Source of the DNA: Bacteroidota bacterium
Lineage (GTDB): Bacteria; Bacteroidota; Bacteroidia; Chitinophagales; Chitinophagaceae
NCBI GenBank assembly: GCA_018266775.1
Contig: JAFDZS010000018.1
Span: 14,403-58,617 of the forward strand
Direction of reading: 5' to 3'
Length of the DNA stretch: 44,215 nucleotides
A program made the position numbers and the translations under genes. How positions within the stretch are numbered: the first letter of the stretch is position 1; every line of letters starts with the position of its first letter. A model generated the notes under the pieces. The model saw only the letters and a list, made by a program, of their open reading frames with translations, was not told the origin of the DNA and did no database searches. Positions 26,452-35,671 of this stretch are shown piece by piece.

Positions 26452-26652
26452 ACCTGCAATGGTTAAAGATGCGTAATGTCTTTATTTGAACTATTGCCGG
26501 TGTAGCCTGTGATACAGGTTACCCTGGCTGATGGCCGCCTTCGACATGCCCAGGCTGACAACTTTTCGATTTGAATAGTCCAAAAAAGAAACTGCTCCAA
26601 AACATTAAAAGTACAGGATTTACATGGCGAACTATCATGTTCCAACCTGACA

Positions 26653-26683
26653 AAAAAATAAGGCCTCCCGTGAACAGGAGGCC
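26653..26683 (-). terminator. Intrinsic terminator after the amylosucrase-like gene
   Basis: Read on the minus strand, a perfect 7-bp stem GGCCTCC/GGAGGCC with an 8-base loop (26662-26683) is followed by TTATTTTTTTG. It lies 61 bases beyond the stop of the GH13 gene and insulates the sucrose operon from the rhamnosidase gene. The rest of 26452-26743 shows no convincing gene. Confidence 0.85.
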
Positions 26684-26743
26684 GTTTACCAAAACTAACT
26701 GCACTATGAAAACACTGAGTAATCACCCTCAGTTGCTAAACAC

Positions 26744-28693
26744 TTATTCAACCGGTTCCAGCAGGTAAAACCCATACGGTTCCAGTATAAAATATTCATG
26801 ATCGAAACCGACAGTATAATACTGTTCTTTCCAGTGATCGTATAATCTTGCTGTAATCTTTCCATGTTGCTTAAATGCAAACCAGGTTAAGAAGGCTTCC
26901 TTTCCACTAAAATTATACAGGCAATACAATTTCTTTTCATTATAGGTACGCAGGTAACCTGCCACATGTATATTGTGCGGCTGCAGCCAGGTAAGATTTT
27001 TATAATCGCTTACCACTTCCATTTGCCTGCGTAAGGCAATCAGTTTTTGTGTACCTGAAAAAACTTTATGTTCAATAGTTCCTTCTTCATCTGCTCTGGC
27101 ATTTTTAGCCCAGTCAATTACCGGGCGGTGCATCCAGCGGTTATCATAACTTTTTCCGGCATCATTCAAATAACTGTAATCGTTGGTATAACCCACTTCA
27201 TCGCCATAAAAAATCATCGGTATTCCACCAATGAAAAAACTGTGCGCCTGCATCAATAAAATTTTTTTGATCGATGATTCAACAGCGCCTTCATCATTAT
27301 TGCTGATGGCTCTTTCCAAACCGCACATGGATGCCAGTGAGCCGCTGATGCGTGCATCCTGCGTTTTAGGATTTACAGAAAATAATGCCCCGATGGCTGT
27401 GCTCATGGGGTGCACGCCTGAATAATATTCCTGTAAAAATTTACGGTGTTCATACGCATTATAACCTGCATATTCAATCATATAATCATCATACCCCAAA
27501 CCAATATCATCATGGCAACGGGTATAAGTAATCCATGATGTACCAAAAGGTTTTTGCAGTATTTCATGTTGAGCTGCCAGCATCACTCTCGTATCTCCGG
27601 TAGCCAGTGCATCCCATTGCAATGCCATGTGCGTGGCGTTGTAGGCAAAGTCGCATTCTTTGGCAACATACAAACCGGTACCGAAATACTTCATAATTTC
27701 TTTGGGTGCAACAATGGCTTCGCCCAATAAGGCCATGCCCGGTGCAGCCACCTGCACACATTGTTTGATGAGCCTTAAAATTGTATGTGCCTGCGGCAAA
27801 TTCTGGCAGGTGGTGCCCAATTGTTTCCAGATGAATGCGGGGGCGTCAATGCGTAAAACATCCACGCCTAAATTGGCAAAGAAGAAAATCGTATCCAGCA
27901 TTTCTATAAAAACCTGTGGATTGGTATAATTCAAATCCCACTGGTAATGATGAAATACGGTCATCACCCATTGATTACATTCATTGACGTAAGTAAAATT
28001 GCCGGGGGCAGATTCAGGAAAAATATCCGGCATCGTACGGTCGTACTGGTCCGGCATGTCCCGGTCGTTGTACATGTAAAAATAATCCTGGTATTTCTTT
28101 TCTCCTTTGGCCGCTTTTACTGCCCACTCATGTTTATGCGATGTGTGGTTGAGCACAATATCCAGCATAAGGTACATGTTTTGCGTACTCATTTGCTGCT
28201 GGAGTTTTTTTAATTCTTCGAGTGTGCCAAACCGTTTGTCCACTTTCCTGAAATCAGAAACGGCATAGCCGCCGTCGCTTTCTCCTTCGGGACTTTCCAT
28301 TACCGGCATCAGGTGCAAAAAGTTTACGCCGAGTTTTTTAAAGTAATCCAGTTTACCGGTAAGTTGTTTCAATCCGCCGCAAAAACGGTCTACATATAAA
28401 CTCATCCCGGTAATTTCATTGCTGAGGTACCAGTTGCCTTTCTTTTCCTTTTCTTCATCCCGTTCTTTCAGTGTGGCGGGACGTTGGGTGTAGGCTTTCG
28501 CAATGGTATCAATCAATGCATCAAATAATTGTTCCCCTGCCGGGTGATGCTGGTAGATTTCATTATATAAGAACTGTATGGCCGTTGCATTCGCTACAAA
28601 GCGGGTATAGAACATATTGTCCGTATCCCCAAAATCTATGTCGAGATTCCGTAACCTGTTGCTGATGGTGTTATGTAGTTGTGAGTCGTACAC
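26744..28693 (-). CDS. Amylosucrase-like GH13 enzyme (sucrose-active)
   Basis: The 649-residue product fits the amylosucrase/sucrose hydrolase group of GH13. It has an N-terminal helical region, then the barrel with MLDIVLNHTSHKHEW, the nucleophile Asp in VDVLRIDAPAFIWK, the acid/base Glu in LLGEAIVAP and the third acid in TRCHDDIGLGY. No signal peptide is seen, so it acts in the cytoplasm. It splits sucrose, passing glucose to a glucan or to water, and frees fructose for the kinase encoded just upstream. Hydrolysis and polymer synthesis cannot be told apart here. Confidence 0.88.
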   Translation of the reverse strand: MYDSQLHNTISNRLRNLDIDFGDTDNMFYTRFVANATAIQFLYNEIYQHHPAGEQLFDALIDTIAKAYTQRPATLKERDEEKEKKGNWYLSNEITGMSLYVDRFCGGLKQLTGKLDYFKKLGVNFLHLMPVMESPEGESDGGYAVSDFRKVDKRFGTLEELKKLQQQMSTQNMYLMLDIVLNHTSHKHEWAVKAAKGEKKYQDYFYMYNDRDMPDQYDRTMPDIFPESAPGNFTYVNECNQWVMTVFHHYQWDLNYTNPQVFIEMLDTIFFFANLGVDVLRIDAPAFIWKQLGTTCQNLPQAHTILRLIKQCVQVAAPGMALLGEAIVAPKEIMKYFGTGLYVAKECDFAYNATHMALQWDALATGDTRVMLAAQHEILQKPFGTSWITYTRCHDDIGLGYDDYMIEYAGYNAYEHRKFLQEYYSGVHPMSTAIGALFSVNPKTQDARISGSLASMCGLERAISNNDEGAVESSIKKILLMQAHSFFIGGIPMIFYGDEVGYTNDYSYLNDAGKSYDNRWMHRPVIDWAKNARADEEGTIEHKVFSGTQKLIALRRQMEVVSDYKNLTWLQPHNIHVAGYLRTYNEKKLYCLYNFSGKEAFLTWFAFKQHGKITARLYDHWKEQYYTVGFDHEYFILEPYGFYLLEPVE

Positions 28694-28890
28694 TTGAGTT
28701 AAGAAACTTAATTATTGAAAATTGAGCGTTGATTATTGATTATTTGTTATTGCTTATTTGTTATTCATTGGTTGATGTTTGATTCTTCCGTCCCTGCGGG
28801 ATTCTCCGTTTCATTCTCCGCTAATTTCTTCGCCGGTTCCCCCTTCGGGGGCGGAGGGGGCTTGTCTCCCTTCTGAGGCGGAGGGGGCTT
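28694..28890. repeat. GC-rich direct repeats and hairpin between fructokinase and GH13 genes
   Basis: GGCGGAGGGGGCTT occurs twice (28850-28863 and 28877-28890), the second copy touching the fructokinase stop. CCCCC-TTC-GGGGG (28839-28851) is a hairpin beside them. These strings resemble GC-rich repeats seen between genes in other Bacteroidota. The rest, 28694-28790, is AT-rich low-complexity sequence (TTGTTATT/TTGATTATT) with no gene. Confidence 0.65.
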
Positions 28891-29844
28891 CTAATCAAAA
28901 ATTGAACTATTCAAATGTTTAAACGCCTCCATTGCACCCAAATATTCACAGGTTCTTGCACCGGCCTTGTTGGCGTTTGCCACCATTTTTTCCCATTGTG
29001 CTGTCGTCATTGTTTTGATATCCTGTAATGATTTACTGCTGAGCTGGTATAACAGTGCGCCTACAAATGCATCGCCGGCGCCGGTGGTATCTACCGGGTT
29101 TACCGGTATACTCGGCACCATCATGGTTTGTCCGTTCAATCCCAGCAGCGTGCCTTCTTTTCCTAACGTTATAGCAAACACGCTTTTTGTTTTTTCCAGC
29201 AACTGCTTCACTGCATCCTGCAATGTTGCAGCACCGGTGATCAGCATCGCCTCTTCATCACTCACTTTAAAAAAATGACAGCAGTTTAAAAAATTCCACG
29301 ACTGATCGATGAACGATTGCGTATTATTCTGAAACAGCAAATGCCTGTAATTGGGGTCGAAGCTGATGAAGATATTTTGCTGCAGCGCTTTATGCAGCAA
29401 TCCCTGGTAGGCAGCCTGCAAAGGGCCGGGCAAAAATCCTGTTGCTGACCCGAAATGTATGATGGAAAATTCTTCCAGGTTAATGGCGTCTACATCGTGA
29501 CGGTTTAATTGCCCATCCGCACCACGGTTGAAATAAAAATCCCGTTCCCCATTTTCCATCAGTGATACAAAAGCGAATGTGGTAAAGAAATACTCATCCT
29601 GCAATACCCACTTGGTGGATACGCCAAACTCCTGCATCACTGCTATCAAATGTTTACCAAAGGGATCCACACCAACTTTTGCAGCCAGTTCCACATTACC
29701 GCCCAAAGCAGCAATGGCTGCGGCCACATTCGTGGGTGCACCGCCCGCTTTTTTTAAAAAATGCTGGCCGTGCGATAATGATGTGCCTTTGTCCGTGCAG
29801 ATCATATCGATCAAAGCTTCTCCTATGCAAAGTATTTTGTTCAT
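28891..29844 (-). CDS. PfkB-family sugar kinase, probable fructokinase
   Basis: The 317-residue cytoplasmic kinase has both PfkB signatures: GGAPTNVAAAIAALGG near the N-terminus and DTTGAGDAFVGALLYQL with the catalytic Asp near the C-terminus. The opening ILCIGEALIDMI is typical of fructokinases. It would phosphorylate fructose freed by the amylosucrase-like enzyme. It starts 4 bases after the transporter gene ends, so the three genes form one sucrose operon in the order transporter, kinase, GH13 enzyme. Confidence 0.92.
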   Translation of the reverse strand: MNKILCIGEALIDMICTDKGTSLSHGQHFLKKAGGAPTNVAAAIAALGGNVELAAKVGVDPFGKHLIAVMQEFGVSTKWVLQDEYFFTTFAFVSLMENGERDFYFNRGADGQLNRHDVDAINLEEFSIIHFGSATGFLPGPLQAAYQGLLHKALQQNIFISFDPNYRHLLFQNNTQSFIDQSWNFLNCCHFFKVSDEEAMLITGAATLQDAVKQLLEKTKSVFAITLGKEGTLLGLNGQTMMVPSIPVNPVDTTGAGDAFVGALLYQLSSKSLQDIKTMTTAQWEKMVANANKAGARTCEYLGAMEAFKHLNSSIFD

Positions 29845-29848
29845 CGTA

Positions 29849-31186
29849 TTAATGTCCGCCGCCTGCAGCGGGAATAATAGTATCTTCTGATGGTTTGCCA
29901 GCTTTCATTAATAAAGTTAACAGCGCCGCAATCAGTAGAAATGCTCCCGCAAACGCAATAGCATTTCTGGGGTCGTTATTCAAAAAATGTTTTAGTATAT
30001 ATCCGAATGTTGTGGTTTGTATAAACATGGGTATTACAATCATCATATTAATGATGCCCATATAAACACCATATCTTTCTTTAGGAATTTTACTTACCAC
30101 CATCAGGTATGGTATTCCCATCATACTTGCCCAACCAATTCCAAAGCCGGTAATGGCGGGAAATAATAAAAACTTATTACTGATATGAGGAAATGCAAGA
30201 AAGCCAATACCTGCTAAAACAAGGCAACCAAAGTGAACTAACTTTGGGGAATATTTTTTTGCAAACCACACCAATGCAAATGCACTTAAGAAGGTAACAA
30301 TATTATACCAGCCATTCACTAAGCCTGTCCAGCTTACGGCTTTTTCATACAACGCAGCATCCTTTTGGGGAGTTGTATCCCATACAGACAATGCAATACT
30401 CTTTGATGAATTTTGCCAGTAACAAAACAATGCATACCACTGAAATAAATACACTAAAGCCAGTTGCCACATCACAGCCGGCATAAATTTAATGGCTTTG
30501 AAAATATCGATAAAGGGAGAAAAAACACTTAGTGGTTCTGCTCTCATTTTTTTTAACTCCTCGTCTGTTGGTGGTATTTCCGGTGTTGTCCTTGAACTCC
30601 ACCAGACTGAACCAATTGAACAAACAGAACCAAGAATGAATGAAGCAAAAACCCAGGTGGGAAGTTTTCCTGTTTTACCAATAAATATCAACGGAAAAAT
30701 AAAAAGAGAAACGTTTGCCAAGGTTTGTCCAAAACCAGTAAAAAAGCTTTGAGCCTGGAAACCAATTGGCTGTTGTGATGCATCTAACTTATCTGCAATA
30801 AAAGCACGATAGGGTTCCATTGCGGTATTATTACCGGCATCCAGTATCCATAACAAACCTGCTGCCATCCATAATGAACTGCTGAAGGGAAATAAAAACA
30901 GTGCTATACTGCATACCATCGCACCAATAAAAAAGAAAGGCTTTCTTCTGCCAAACCGGGGAATCCAGGTTTTATCACTCAATGCGCCAATGACAGGTTG
31001 TATTAACAAACCGGTTAATGGGCCTGCAAGGTTTAACCAGGGAATTTCATCTGGTTTCGCTCCCAAAAAATCATAAATTGGATTGACTGCGCTTTGCTGA
31101 AGCCCAAAGCTATACTGGATTCCAAAGAACCCTACATTCATGTTAATAATCTGCCAGAAACTTAAGTGTGGCTTAGGTATGTTCAT
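29849..31186 (-). CDS. MFS sugar transporter of the SLC45/sucrose-proton type
   Basis: The product of about 445 residues has twelve hydrophobic segments. The loop between TM2 and TM3 reads GALSDKTWIPRFGRRKPFF, matching the GxxSDxxxxRxGRRRP motif of plant SUT and SLC45 sucrose carriers. The start of TM1 (NVGFFGIQYSFGLQQSAVNPIY) also fits this group. With a kinase and amylosucrase-like enzyme behind it, sucrose import by proton symport is the likeliest role. I chose the ATG at 31186; the frame also has a TTG at 31192. Confidence 0.88.
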   Translation of the reverse strand: MNIPKPHLSFWQIINMNVGFFGIQYSFGLQQSAVNPIYDFLGAKPDEIPWLNLAGPLTGLLIQPVIGALSDKTWIPRFGRRKPFFFIGAMVCSIALFLFPFSSSLWMAAGLLWILDAGNNTAMEPYRAFIADKLDASQQPIGFQAQSFFTGFGQTLANVSLFIFPLIFIGKTGKLPTWVFASFILGSVCSIGSVWWSSRTTPEIPPTDEELKKMRAEPLSVFSPFIDIFKAIKFMPAVMWQLALVYLFQWYALFCYWQNSSKSIALSVWDTTPQKDAALYEKAVSWTGLVNGWYNIVTFLSAFALVWFAKKYSPKLVHFGCLVLAGIGFLAFPHISNKFLLFPAITGFGIGWASMMGIPYLMVVSKIPKERYGVYMGIINMMIVIPMFIQTTTFGYILKHFLNNDPRNAIAFAGAFLLIAALLTLLMKAGKPSEDTIIPAAGGGH

Positions 31187-31189
31187 CAG

Positions 31190-31255
31190 CAATCGTTTGG
31201 TTCGTTGTCATAAATGTAAACAAAACATATCGCCATTGAAATCTGCAAACGTTTG
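31190..31255 (-). promoter_or_regulatory. Two LacI-type operator candidates upstream of the sucrose operon
   Basis: CAAACGTTTG (31246-31255) is a perfect palindrome of LacI/CcpA type, and CAATCGTTTG (31190-31199) is a one-mismatch copy 56 bp away, next to the start codon. On the minus strand the first palindrome ends in TTTG, which can serve as -33 box 16 bases before TATGTTTTG. A LacI repressor bound there would block transcription until sugar is present. No lacI gene lies in the window. Confidence 0.6.
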
Positions 31256-31347
31256 TGGTGGATAAGAATTTAGCCCGCTTCGTATACAACCGAAACTTTT
31301 TGTTGAATGATAAGGAAATAAAATAGTGAATGGGCACAACGCTTCCG

Positions 31348-32364
31348 TCAGGCATTGGCTAACCACTCAGTAAGGTGTGCCGATATCTTCTGCGATTCCA
31401 CCATAAAACCATCATGCCCGTAATCAGAATCTATTTCCACCATGGCAGCGCGGGGTATATGTGCGGCTAAAAAACGCTGTTCCACCAGCGGGCATAAAAT
31501 ATCGCTGCTGATGCCGATGATCAGTGTTCTTTGTTTGATTTGCGCCAGCACCGGCTCCAACTTTCCACCACGGCCGCGGCCCAAATGGTGACTGTCCATA
31601 CTTTTGGTGAGGTGCCAGTAACTGTATGCATTAAAACGCTGCACCAGTTTATCGCCCTGGTAATTGATATAGGAAGAGGCTTTAAAGCCATCAGTTTTTT
31701 CGCTATCGGTATCAGTTTGCTGTTGCACCATTATGCCGTAATTGCGGTACGTGAGCATGCCAATGGCACGGGCCGCTTTCAATCCTTTTGCCGCCGCTTT
31801 GGGTGATGGTGTATTCCACGTACCATCAGCTTCAATACTTAACCGCTGGGCAGTATGTGTGGCAATACCCCACGCACTTTCGCTGGCGGAAGTAGCCAGC
31901 AGTAACAGATTTTTGATGCATTCATTTTCAGTCACACACCATTCCATAGCCTGGTAACCGCCCATGCTGCCACCCATCAGTAAATAAATTTCTTCTATGC
32001 CCAGGTGTTTACGCAATAATACATGCGCCTGCACCATATCCCTGATGGTAATTTGAGGAAATTGACCATAATAAGGCTGCTGCGTTTGTGGGTTGATGCT
32101 TAATGGGCCGGTACTGCCATAACAGGAACCGATAATATTGGCGCAGACAATAAAGTATTTTGAAGGATCGATGACGTGGCCGGGCCCCACCACACCGCTC
32201 CACCAATCGGCCGCATCGGAGTTGGCAGTCAATGCATGGCAGATCCAAACTACATTGCTCTTGTCAGCATTCAGCGCACCATAAGTAGTGTAAGCAATAT
32301 CCGTTTCGGGAAAATGAAAACCATTCTCCAGCGTAAAGCCATCTTTATAAGTAAATACTGTCAT
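31348..32364 (-). CDS. metX: Homoserine O-acetyltransferase
   Basis: MetX acetylates L-homoserine with acetyl-CoA to start methionine synthesis. The 338-residue alpha/beta hydrolase has the nucleophile Ser133 in LLMGGSMGGYQAMEW, the oxyanion-loop motif ICHALTANSDAADWW, the NIIGSCYGSTGP segment, the Asp in GISSDILCPLVEQ and the His in DYGHDGFMVES. It is divergent from the OsmC gene and 0.9 kb from the sulfhydrylase gene that would use its product. The start is the ATG at 32364. Confidence 0.94.
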   Translation of the reverse strand: MTVFTYKDGFTLENGFHFPETDIAYTTYGALNADKSNVVWICHALTANSDAADWWSGVVGPGHVIDPSKYFIVCANIIGSCYGSTGPLSINPQTQQPYYGQFPQITIRDMVQAHVLLRKHLGIEEIYLLMGGSMGGYQAMEWCVTENECIKNLLLLATSASESAWGIATHTAQRLSIEADGTWNTPSPKAAAKGLKAARAIGMLTYRNYGIMVQQQTDTDSEKTDGFKASSYINYQGDKLVQRFNAYSYWHLTKSMDSHHLGRGRGGKLEPVLAQIKQRTLIIGISSDILCPLVEQRFLAAHIPRAAMVEIDSDYGHDGFMVESQKISAHLTEWLANA

Positions 32365-32380
32365 GCTTTCTAAAACAAAT

Positions 32381-32464
32381 TAGTGATGGATAGTGGATAA
32401 TGAACAATGGATAATGCCTTCAAACCACATACTGCTATTGACCATTCACTATTCACCATTCACC
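32381..32464. repeat. GTGAAT/ATTCAC-type palindromic repeat between metX and the OsmC gene
   Basis: The left part carries GATGGATAGTGGATAATG units and the right part ATTGACCATTCACTATTCAC, facing each other as loose inverted arms around a short centre. It belongs to the same repeat family as the copies around the hem genes, showing that the family is spread through the chromosome. Confidence 0.6.
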
Positions 32465-32526
32465 CCTCTCCTTACCATTTACGAAAAACCTCAAAACTGA
32501 AATGCAAAGTAAAGGCTTGCTGTAGT

Positions 32527-32534
32527 TATATTTG
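32527..32534 (+). promoter_or_regulatory. -7 box for the OsmC-family gene
   Basis: TATATTTG matches TAnnTTTG and ends 14 bases before the ATG at 32549, giving a very short leader. No clear -33 box was found. Confidence 0.45.
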
Positions 32535-32548
32535 TAAAAAGTTTTGAA

Positions 32549-32980
32549 ATGATAGCAATTAACCTGCGCCGTGTATCCGGCGACTTTGGAATGGAAGCTA
32601 CTGACGCCAATGGACATATCGTTCGTATGGACAGCAGCGATGAAAGTGGTGGGCAAAATTTTGGTGTACGCCCCATGCAAATGCTGCTCATGGGCCTGGG
32701 TGGATGCAGCGCTATTGACATTGTCATGATTTTAAAAAAGCAGCGCCAAACCATTGACGATTTTTCTATTTCCATTTCCGGAGAAAGAGAAGCAGGCAAA
32801 GAACCTTCTTTGTGGATGAACGCAACAGTAACATTTAAACTGAAAGGAGATATTGACCCCGAAAAAGCAGCACGTGCCTGCGAACTGTCCATGAATAAAT
32901 ATTGCAGTGTTGCCGAAACACTCAAACGCAGCGGTACCAACCTTACATGGAAAGTGGAGGTGAATGAAATGGTGGGTTAA
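32549..32980 (+). CDS. OsmC/Ohr-family protein
   Basis: The 143-residue product has the OsmC fold order and both conserved cysteines, one in LMGLGGCSAIDIVMILKK and one in MNKYCSVAETLK. Family members reduce organic hydroperoxides with these cysteines, though many YhfA-like members have no proven substrate. Its place between metX and the sulfhydrylase gene recalls the frequent pairing of OsmC genes with methionine genes in Bacteroidota. The start is the ATG at 32549. Confidence 0.9.
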   Translation: MIAINLRRVSGDFGMEATDANGHIVRMDSSDESGGQNFGVRPMQMLLMGLGGCSAIDIVMILKKQRQTIDDFSISISGEREAGKEPSLWMNATVTFKLKGDIDPEKAARACELSMNKYCSVAETLKRSGTNLTWKVEVNEMVG

Positions 32981-33262
32981 CTTGTTAAATGGTTTATTGG
33001 TTAAATGGTTGATGAGTTTTAAGAGTGATTAAGGGTTCTTCTGTTCTGGCATAACGATGATAATCGTCTCTATTAATTTCAATAGAACCGGTAAAACACT
33101 TTTCTGTTAGATCACTATCACAGCAAGAATAAAACATACGCCTTTCCATCCCAATTAACCAATAACATACGAACCTTTCATTCAACCAACTAACCCACCA
33201 CTACACTAAGTAACCACTATACCAATTAACCAGTTAACTCATCAACCTGTTAACTATTTATC
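32974..33262. repeat. Low-complexity GGTTAA/TTAACC inverted arms upstream of the sulfhydrylase gene
   Basis: The left arm (32974-33022) is made of GGTTAA, ATGGTT and TTGATGAG units. The right arm (about 33209-33254) is made of the complementary TTAACC, AACCAG and CTCATCAACC units. The stretch between them (33023-33208) shows no convincing gene or known riboswitch. Confidence 0.5.
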
Positions 33263-34426
33263 ATGAAACCTGTAACACAAGCCATACGCATACAAACGGA
33301 ACGCACCAACGAAATGGAGCACAGTACGCCTTTATTTTTAACCAGCAGTTTTTGTTTTGATAATGCTGAAGAAATGCGTGCCGCCTTTGCTGATGAAAGC
33401 AATGACAATATTTACAGCCGCTTCAGCAATCCGAATGTGCAGGAGTTTACCGATAAAATGGTGGCGCTGGAAGGCGCTGAAGCCGGTTATGCCACAGCAA
33501 CAGGCATGAGTGCAGTATTTGCCTCCTTCATGGCTTTGCTGAAAAAAGGCGATCACCTGCTGGCCTGCAATTCATTATTCGGCAGTACCATTACTGTTCT
33601 AAATAAATACTTACCCAATTTTGGTATAGAAGTGAGTTATGTGAGTGCGGCAGATACTGCTTCATGGGAAGCCGCTATCAAACCCAATACTAAAATGATT
33701 TACCTGGAAACACCCACCAATCCCGGTTTAGATATTATCGATCTGGCTTTTGCCGGCGCATTGGCCAAAAAACACCACCTGTTATTAAATGTAGATAATT
33801 GTTTTGCCACACCGGTAAACCAGCGGCCCATAGATTTTGGTGCTGACCTGGTGGTACATTCTGCCACCAAATGGATTGACGGGCAGGGCAGAGTACTGGG
33901 CGGCGTTGTATTGGGTAAAAAAGAATTGATTCACCAGATTTATTTATTCTGCAGAAGCACTGGCCCTGCATTGTCACCGTTTAACGCATGGATACTCAGT
34001 AAGAGTTTAGAAACGCTGGATGTACGTATGGAACGCCATGCGGCCAATGCACTGCAGATTGCCAAAACATTGGAAGGACATGAAAAGATCAGCTGGATGA
34101 AATACCCTTTTCTGCCCAGCCATCCGCAACATGCCATTGCCGTACAACAAATGAAGAATGGCGGCGCATTGGTATCGTTTGACTTAAAAGGTGGCGTGGA
34201 AAGCGGCCGTAAATTTTTGAACCATTTGAAAATGTTATCGCTCACGGCCAACCTGGGCGATACCCGCAGCATTGCCTCACACCCTGCCAGCACCACACAT
34301 GCTAAATTAACAGAAGCTGAACGGGCTGCGGTAAATATAACTCCAGGGCTTATACGCATTTCCGCCGGGCTGGAACATATTGACGATATCCTCGCCGATA
34401 TTCTGCAGGCACTGGAACAATGCTGA
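33263..34426 (+). CDS. metZ: O-acetyl-/O-succinylhomoserine sulfhydrylase (Cys/Met-metabolism PLP enzyme)
   Basis: The 387-residue PLP enzyme belongs to the gamma-family of Cys/Met metabolism. The PLP lysine is Lys203 in VVHSATKWIDGQGRVLGG; YSRFSNPNVQEF and ATGMSAVFASFMALL line the cofactor site, and SLTANLGDTRSIASHPAS is the substrate-carboxylate region. The sequence looks most like MetZ-type sulfhydrylases, which make homocysteine directly from sulfide. With MetX nearby the likely substrate is O-acetylhomoserine. Cystathionine gamma-synthase activity cannot be excluded. The start is the ATG at 33263. Confidence 0.88.
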   Translation: MKPVTQAIRIQTERTNEMEHSTPLFLTSSFCFDNAEEMRAAFADESNDNIYSRFSNPNVQEFTDKMVALEGAEAGYATATGMSAVFASFMALLKKGDHLLACNSLFGSTITVLNKYLPNFGIEVSYVSAADTASWEAAIKPNTKMIYLETPTNPGLDIIDLAFAGALAKKHHLLLNVDNCFATPVNQRPIDFGADLVVHSATKWIDGQGRVLGGVVLGKKELIHQIYLFCRSTGPALSPFNAWILSKSLETLDVRMERHAANALQIAKTLEGHEKISWMKYPFLPSHPQHAIAVQQMKNGGALVSFDLKGGVESGRKFLNHLKMLSLTANLGDTRSIASHPASTTHAKLTEAERAAVNITPGLIRISAGLEHIDDILADILQALEQC

Positions 34427-34447
34427 TTCTCCTCAATTGAATCATAC

Positions 34448-34484
34448 TTACGAAACGGGATGGCCTTGCCATCCCGTTTCGTAA
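34448..34484. terminator. 17-bp perfect hairpin between convergent genes
   Basis: TTACGAAACGGGATGGC and its exact complement flank a CTT loop, between the metZ stop (34426) and the DUF2167 gene stop (34501). The AAAAATT beside it reads as a T-run on the minus strand, but on the hairpin's 5' side. It probably acts as a shared terminator or 3'-end stabiliser. Confidence 0.75.
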
Positions 34485-34500
34485 AAAATTCGCCGTTTGC

Positions 34501-35427
34501 TTAACTGATGGAATGATCTTCCTCCACAATGGGCTTTCTGCCGAAGAATTTTTTAATGGCACCCCAGACTGCAGCCACACCCAGCACAATAAATTTCCAT
34601 GCGGCAATAAAAAATTTTCCCAGTACTGCCCAGAACCCTACTTTCAGTAATACCTTTCCGGCAACAAGGCCGCCAATCGTCCACGCAGCCACGTTATCTG
34701 TTTTGGAATCAAAATCCTTATACGTGTTGCCATCGGTAAATGAAGGCATGGCTAATATGGTATTAATATCCCGTTTAACAGAATCGATGTTTTTCATTGA
34801 AGCCACAGCATTCATGGATAAGACCCCTTTACGGCCCAGTAGCCGCACTTCATAGTTCAACGTATTTTCATCTTCGCCTTCAAAACTGATATTCTTGGCC
34901 CAGTGCAGTACTTTATTGGTTTTATCGTAAAATGGTGGTGATGCCCAACCTACCATGTGTATGGCAGGATAACCCTCTGCTTTACGGGTTTTATTGGCTT
35001 CATCTTCATCTTTCTGTATTTGTTTCAGCAGGTCGTCATAATTGATCTTGTCAGCATCTTCATCTTTTACATAGCCAATCTCTTCATACTTGATCACAAA
35101 TGCATAAGGCCCATCAGAAACCGGGCTGCCATTTTCGGGAAAAATCATTCCCAGTATGCCATCCTGTTTAGGATTACCCCAAACTTCAGTAAGTACATAA
35201 TTACTTTGTTCAGCATTTAAATATTTAAAACCAGCAGGCACATTTAATTTAGCATGACCATTGGGCAGTGTTATACTGCCGGTGGAATATTTCATGGCAT
35301 GCTCAATGGAATCCATCAGCAACTGTGCTTTAACCTTAATAATTTCAAGAGAATCTTTATCTCCTTTTGCAAATAAAACAGTGGAGCAAAAAAAGCCAAA
35401 GAGTACTGATAAAAATAATTTCCTCAT
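34501..35427 (-). CDS. DUF2167 membrane-anchored protein
   Basis: The product of 308 residues has an N-terminal signal segment (MRKLFLSVLFGFFCSTVLFA), a soluble domain with NYVLTEVWGNPKQDGILGM, FVIKYEEIGYVKDEDADKI and HMVGWASPPFYD typical of DUF2167 (COG4714), and one or two hydrophobic segments near the C-terminus (WTIGGLVAGKVLLKVGFWAV, FIVLGVAAVWGAI). The function is unknown. I chose the ATG at 35427; nine more codons are possible upstream. Confidence 0.82.
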   Translation of the reverse strand: MRKLFLSVLFGFFCSTVLFAKGDKDSLEIIKVKAQLLMDSIEHAMKYSTGSITLPNGHAKLNVPAGFKYLNAEQSNYVLTEVWGNPKQDGILGMIFPENGSPVSDGPYAFVIKYEEIGYVKDEDADKINYDDLLKQIQKDEDEANKTRKAEGYPAIHMVGWASPPFYDKTNKVLHWAKNISFEGEDENTLNYEVRLLGRKGVLSMNAVASMKNIDSVKRDINTILAMPSFTDGNTYKDFDSKTDNVAAWTIGGLVAGKVLLKVGFWAVLGKFFIAAWKFIVLGVAAVWGAIKKFFGRKPIVEEDHSIS

Positions 35428-35671
35428 AATAGTACGTTTGTTTTGGTGATGCATAAAGTAAAATCAAAAATTTGAAAAAAAGAAATGTTTTTCAGGGAAA
35501 ATACTGTACCGGTGCAGGTTTCGCAGTATTTGCACGAAGTAAACCAGCCCGTTTCGTTTACTGCTTTCCGTAAAAATACTGCGGGTGTATAATAAGTGTA
35601 TAACCAATCATTTTGTTTACAATGAATTAATACCTGCGTTTTTATTTTACGGAAAACTTAAACATTTTTTC

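Noticed and set aside
26571..26768. A 65-codon plus-strand ORF between the rhamnosidase and GH13 genes
   Set aside because: It runs through the minus-strand terminator hairpin and into the GH13 gene end; no family features.
32994..33185. A 63-codon minus-strand ORF with a CC pair upstream of the sulfhydrylase gene
   Set aside because: Its ends lie in low-complexity inverted repeats and it resembles no known protein or leader peptide; it is antisense to the spacer of the gene it would be expected to control.
32365..33262. SAM riboswitch upstream of metX or the sulfhydrylase gene
   Set aside because: I looked for the conserved strings of SAM-I and SAM-II classes and found none; the spacers hold repeat sequence instead.
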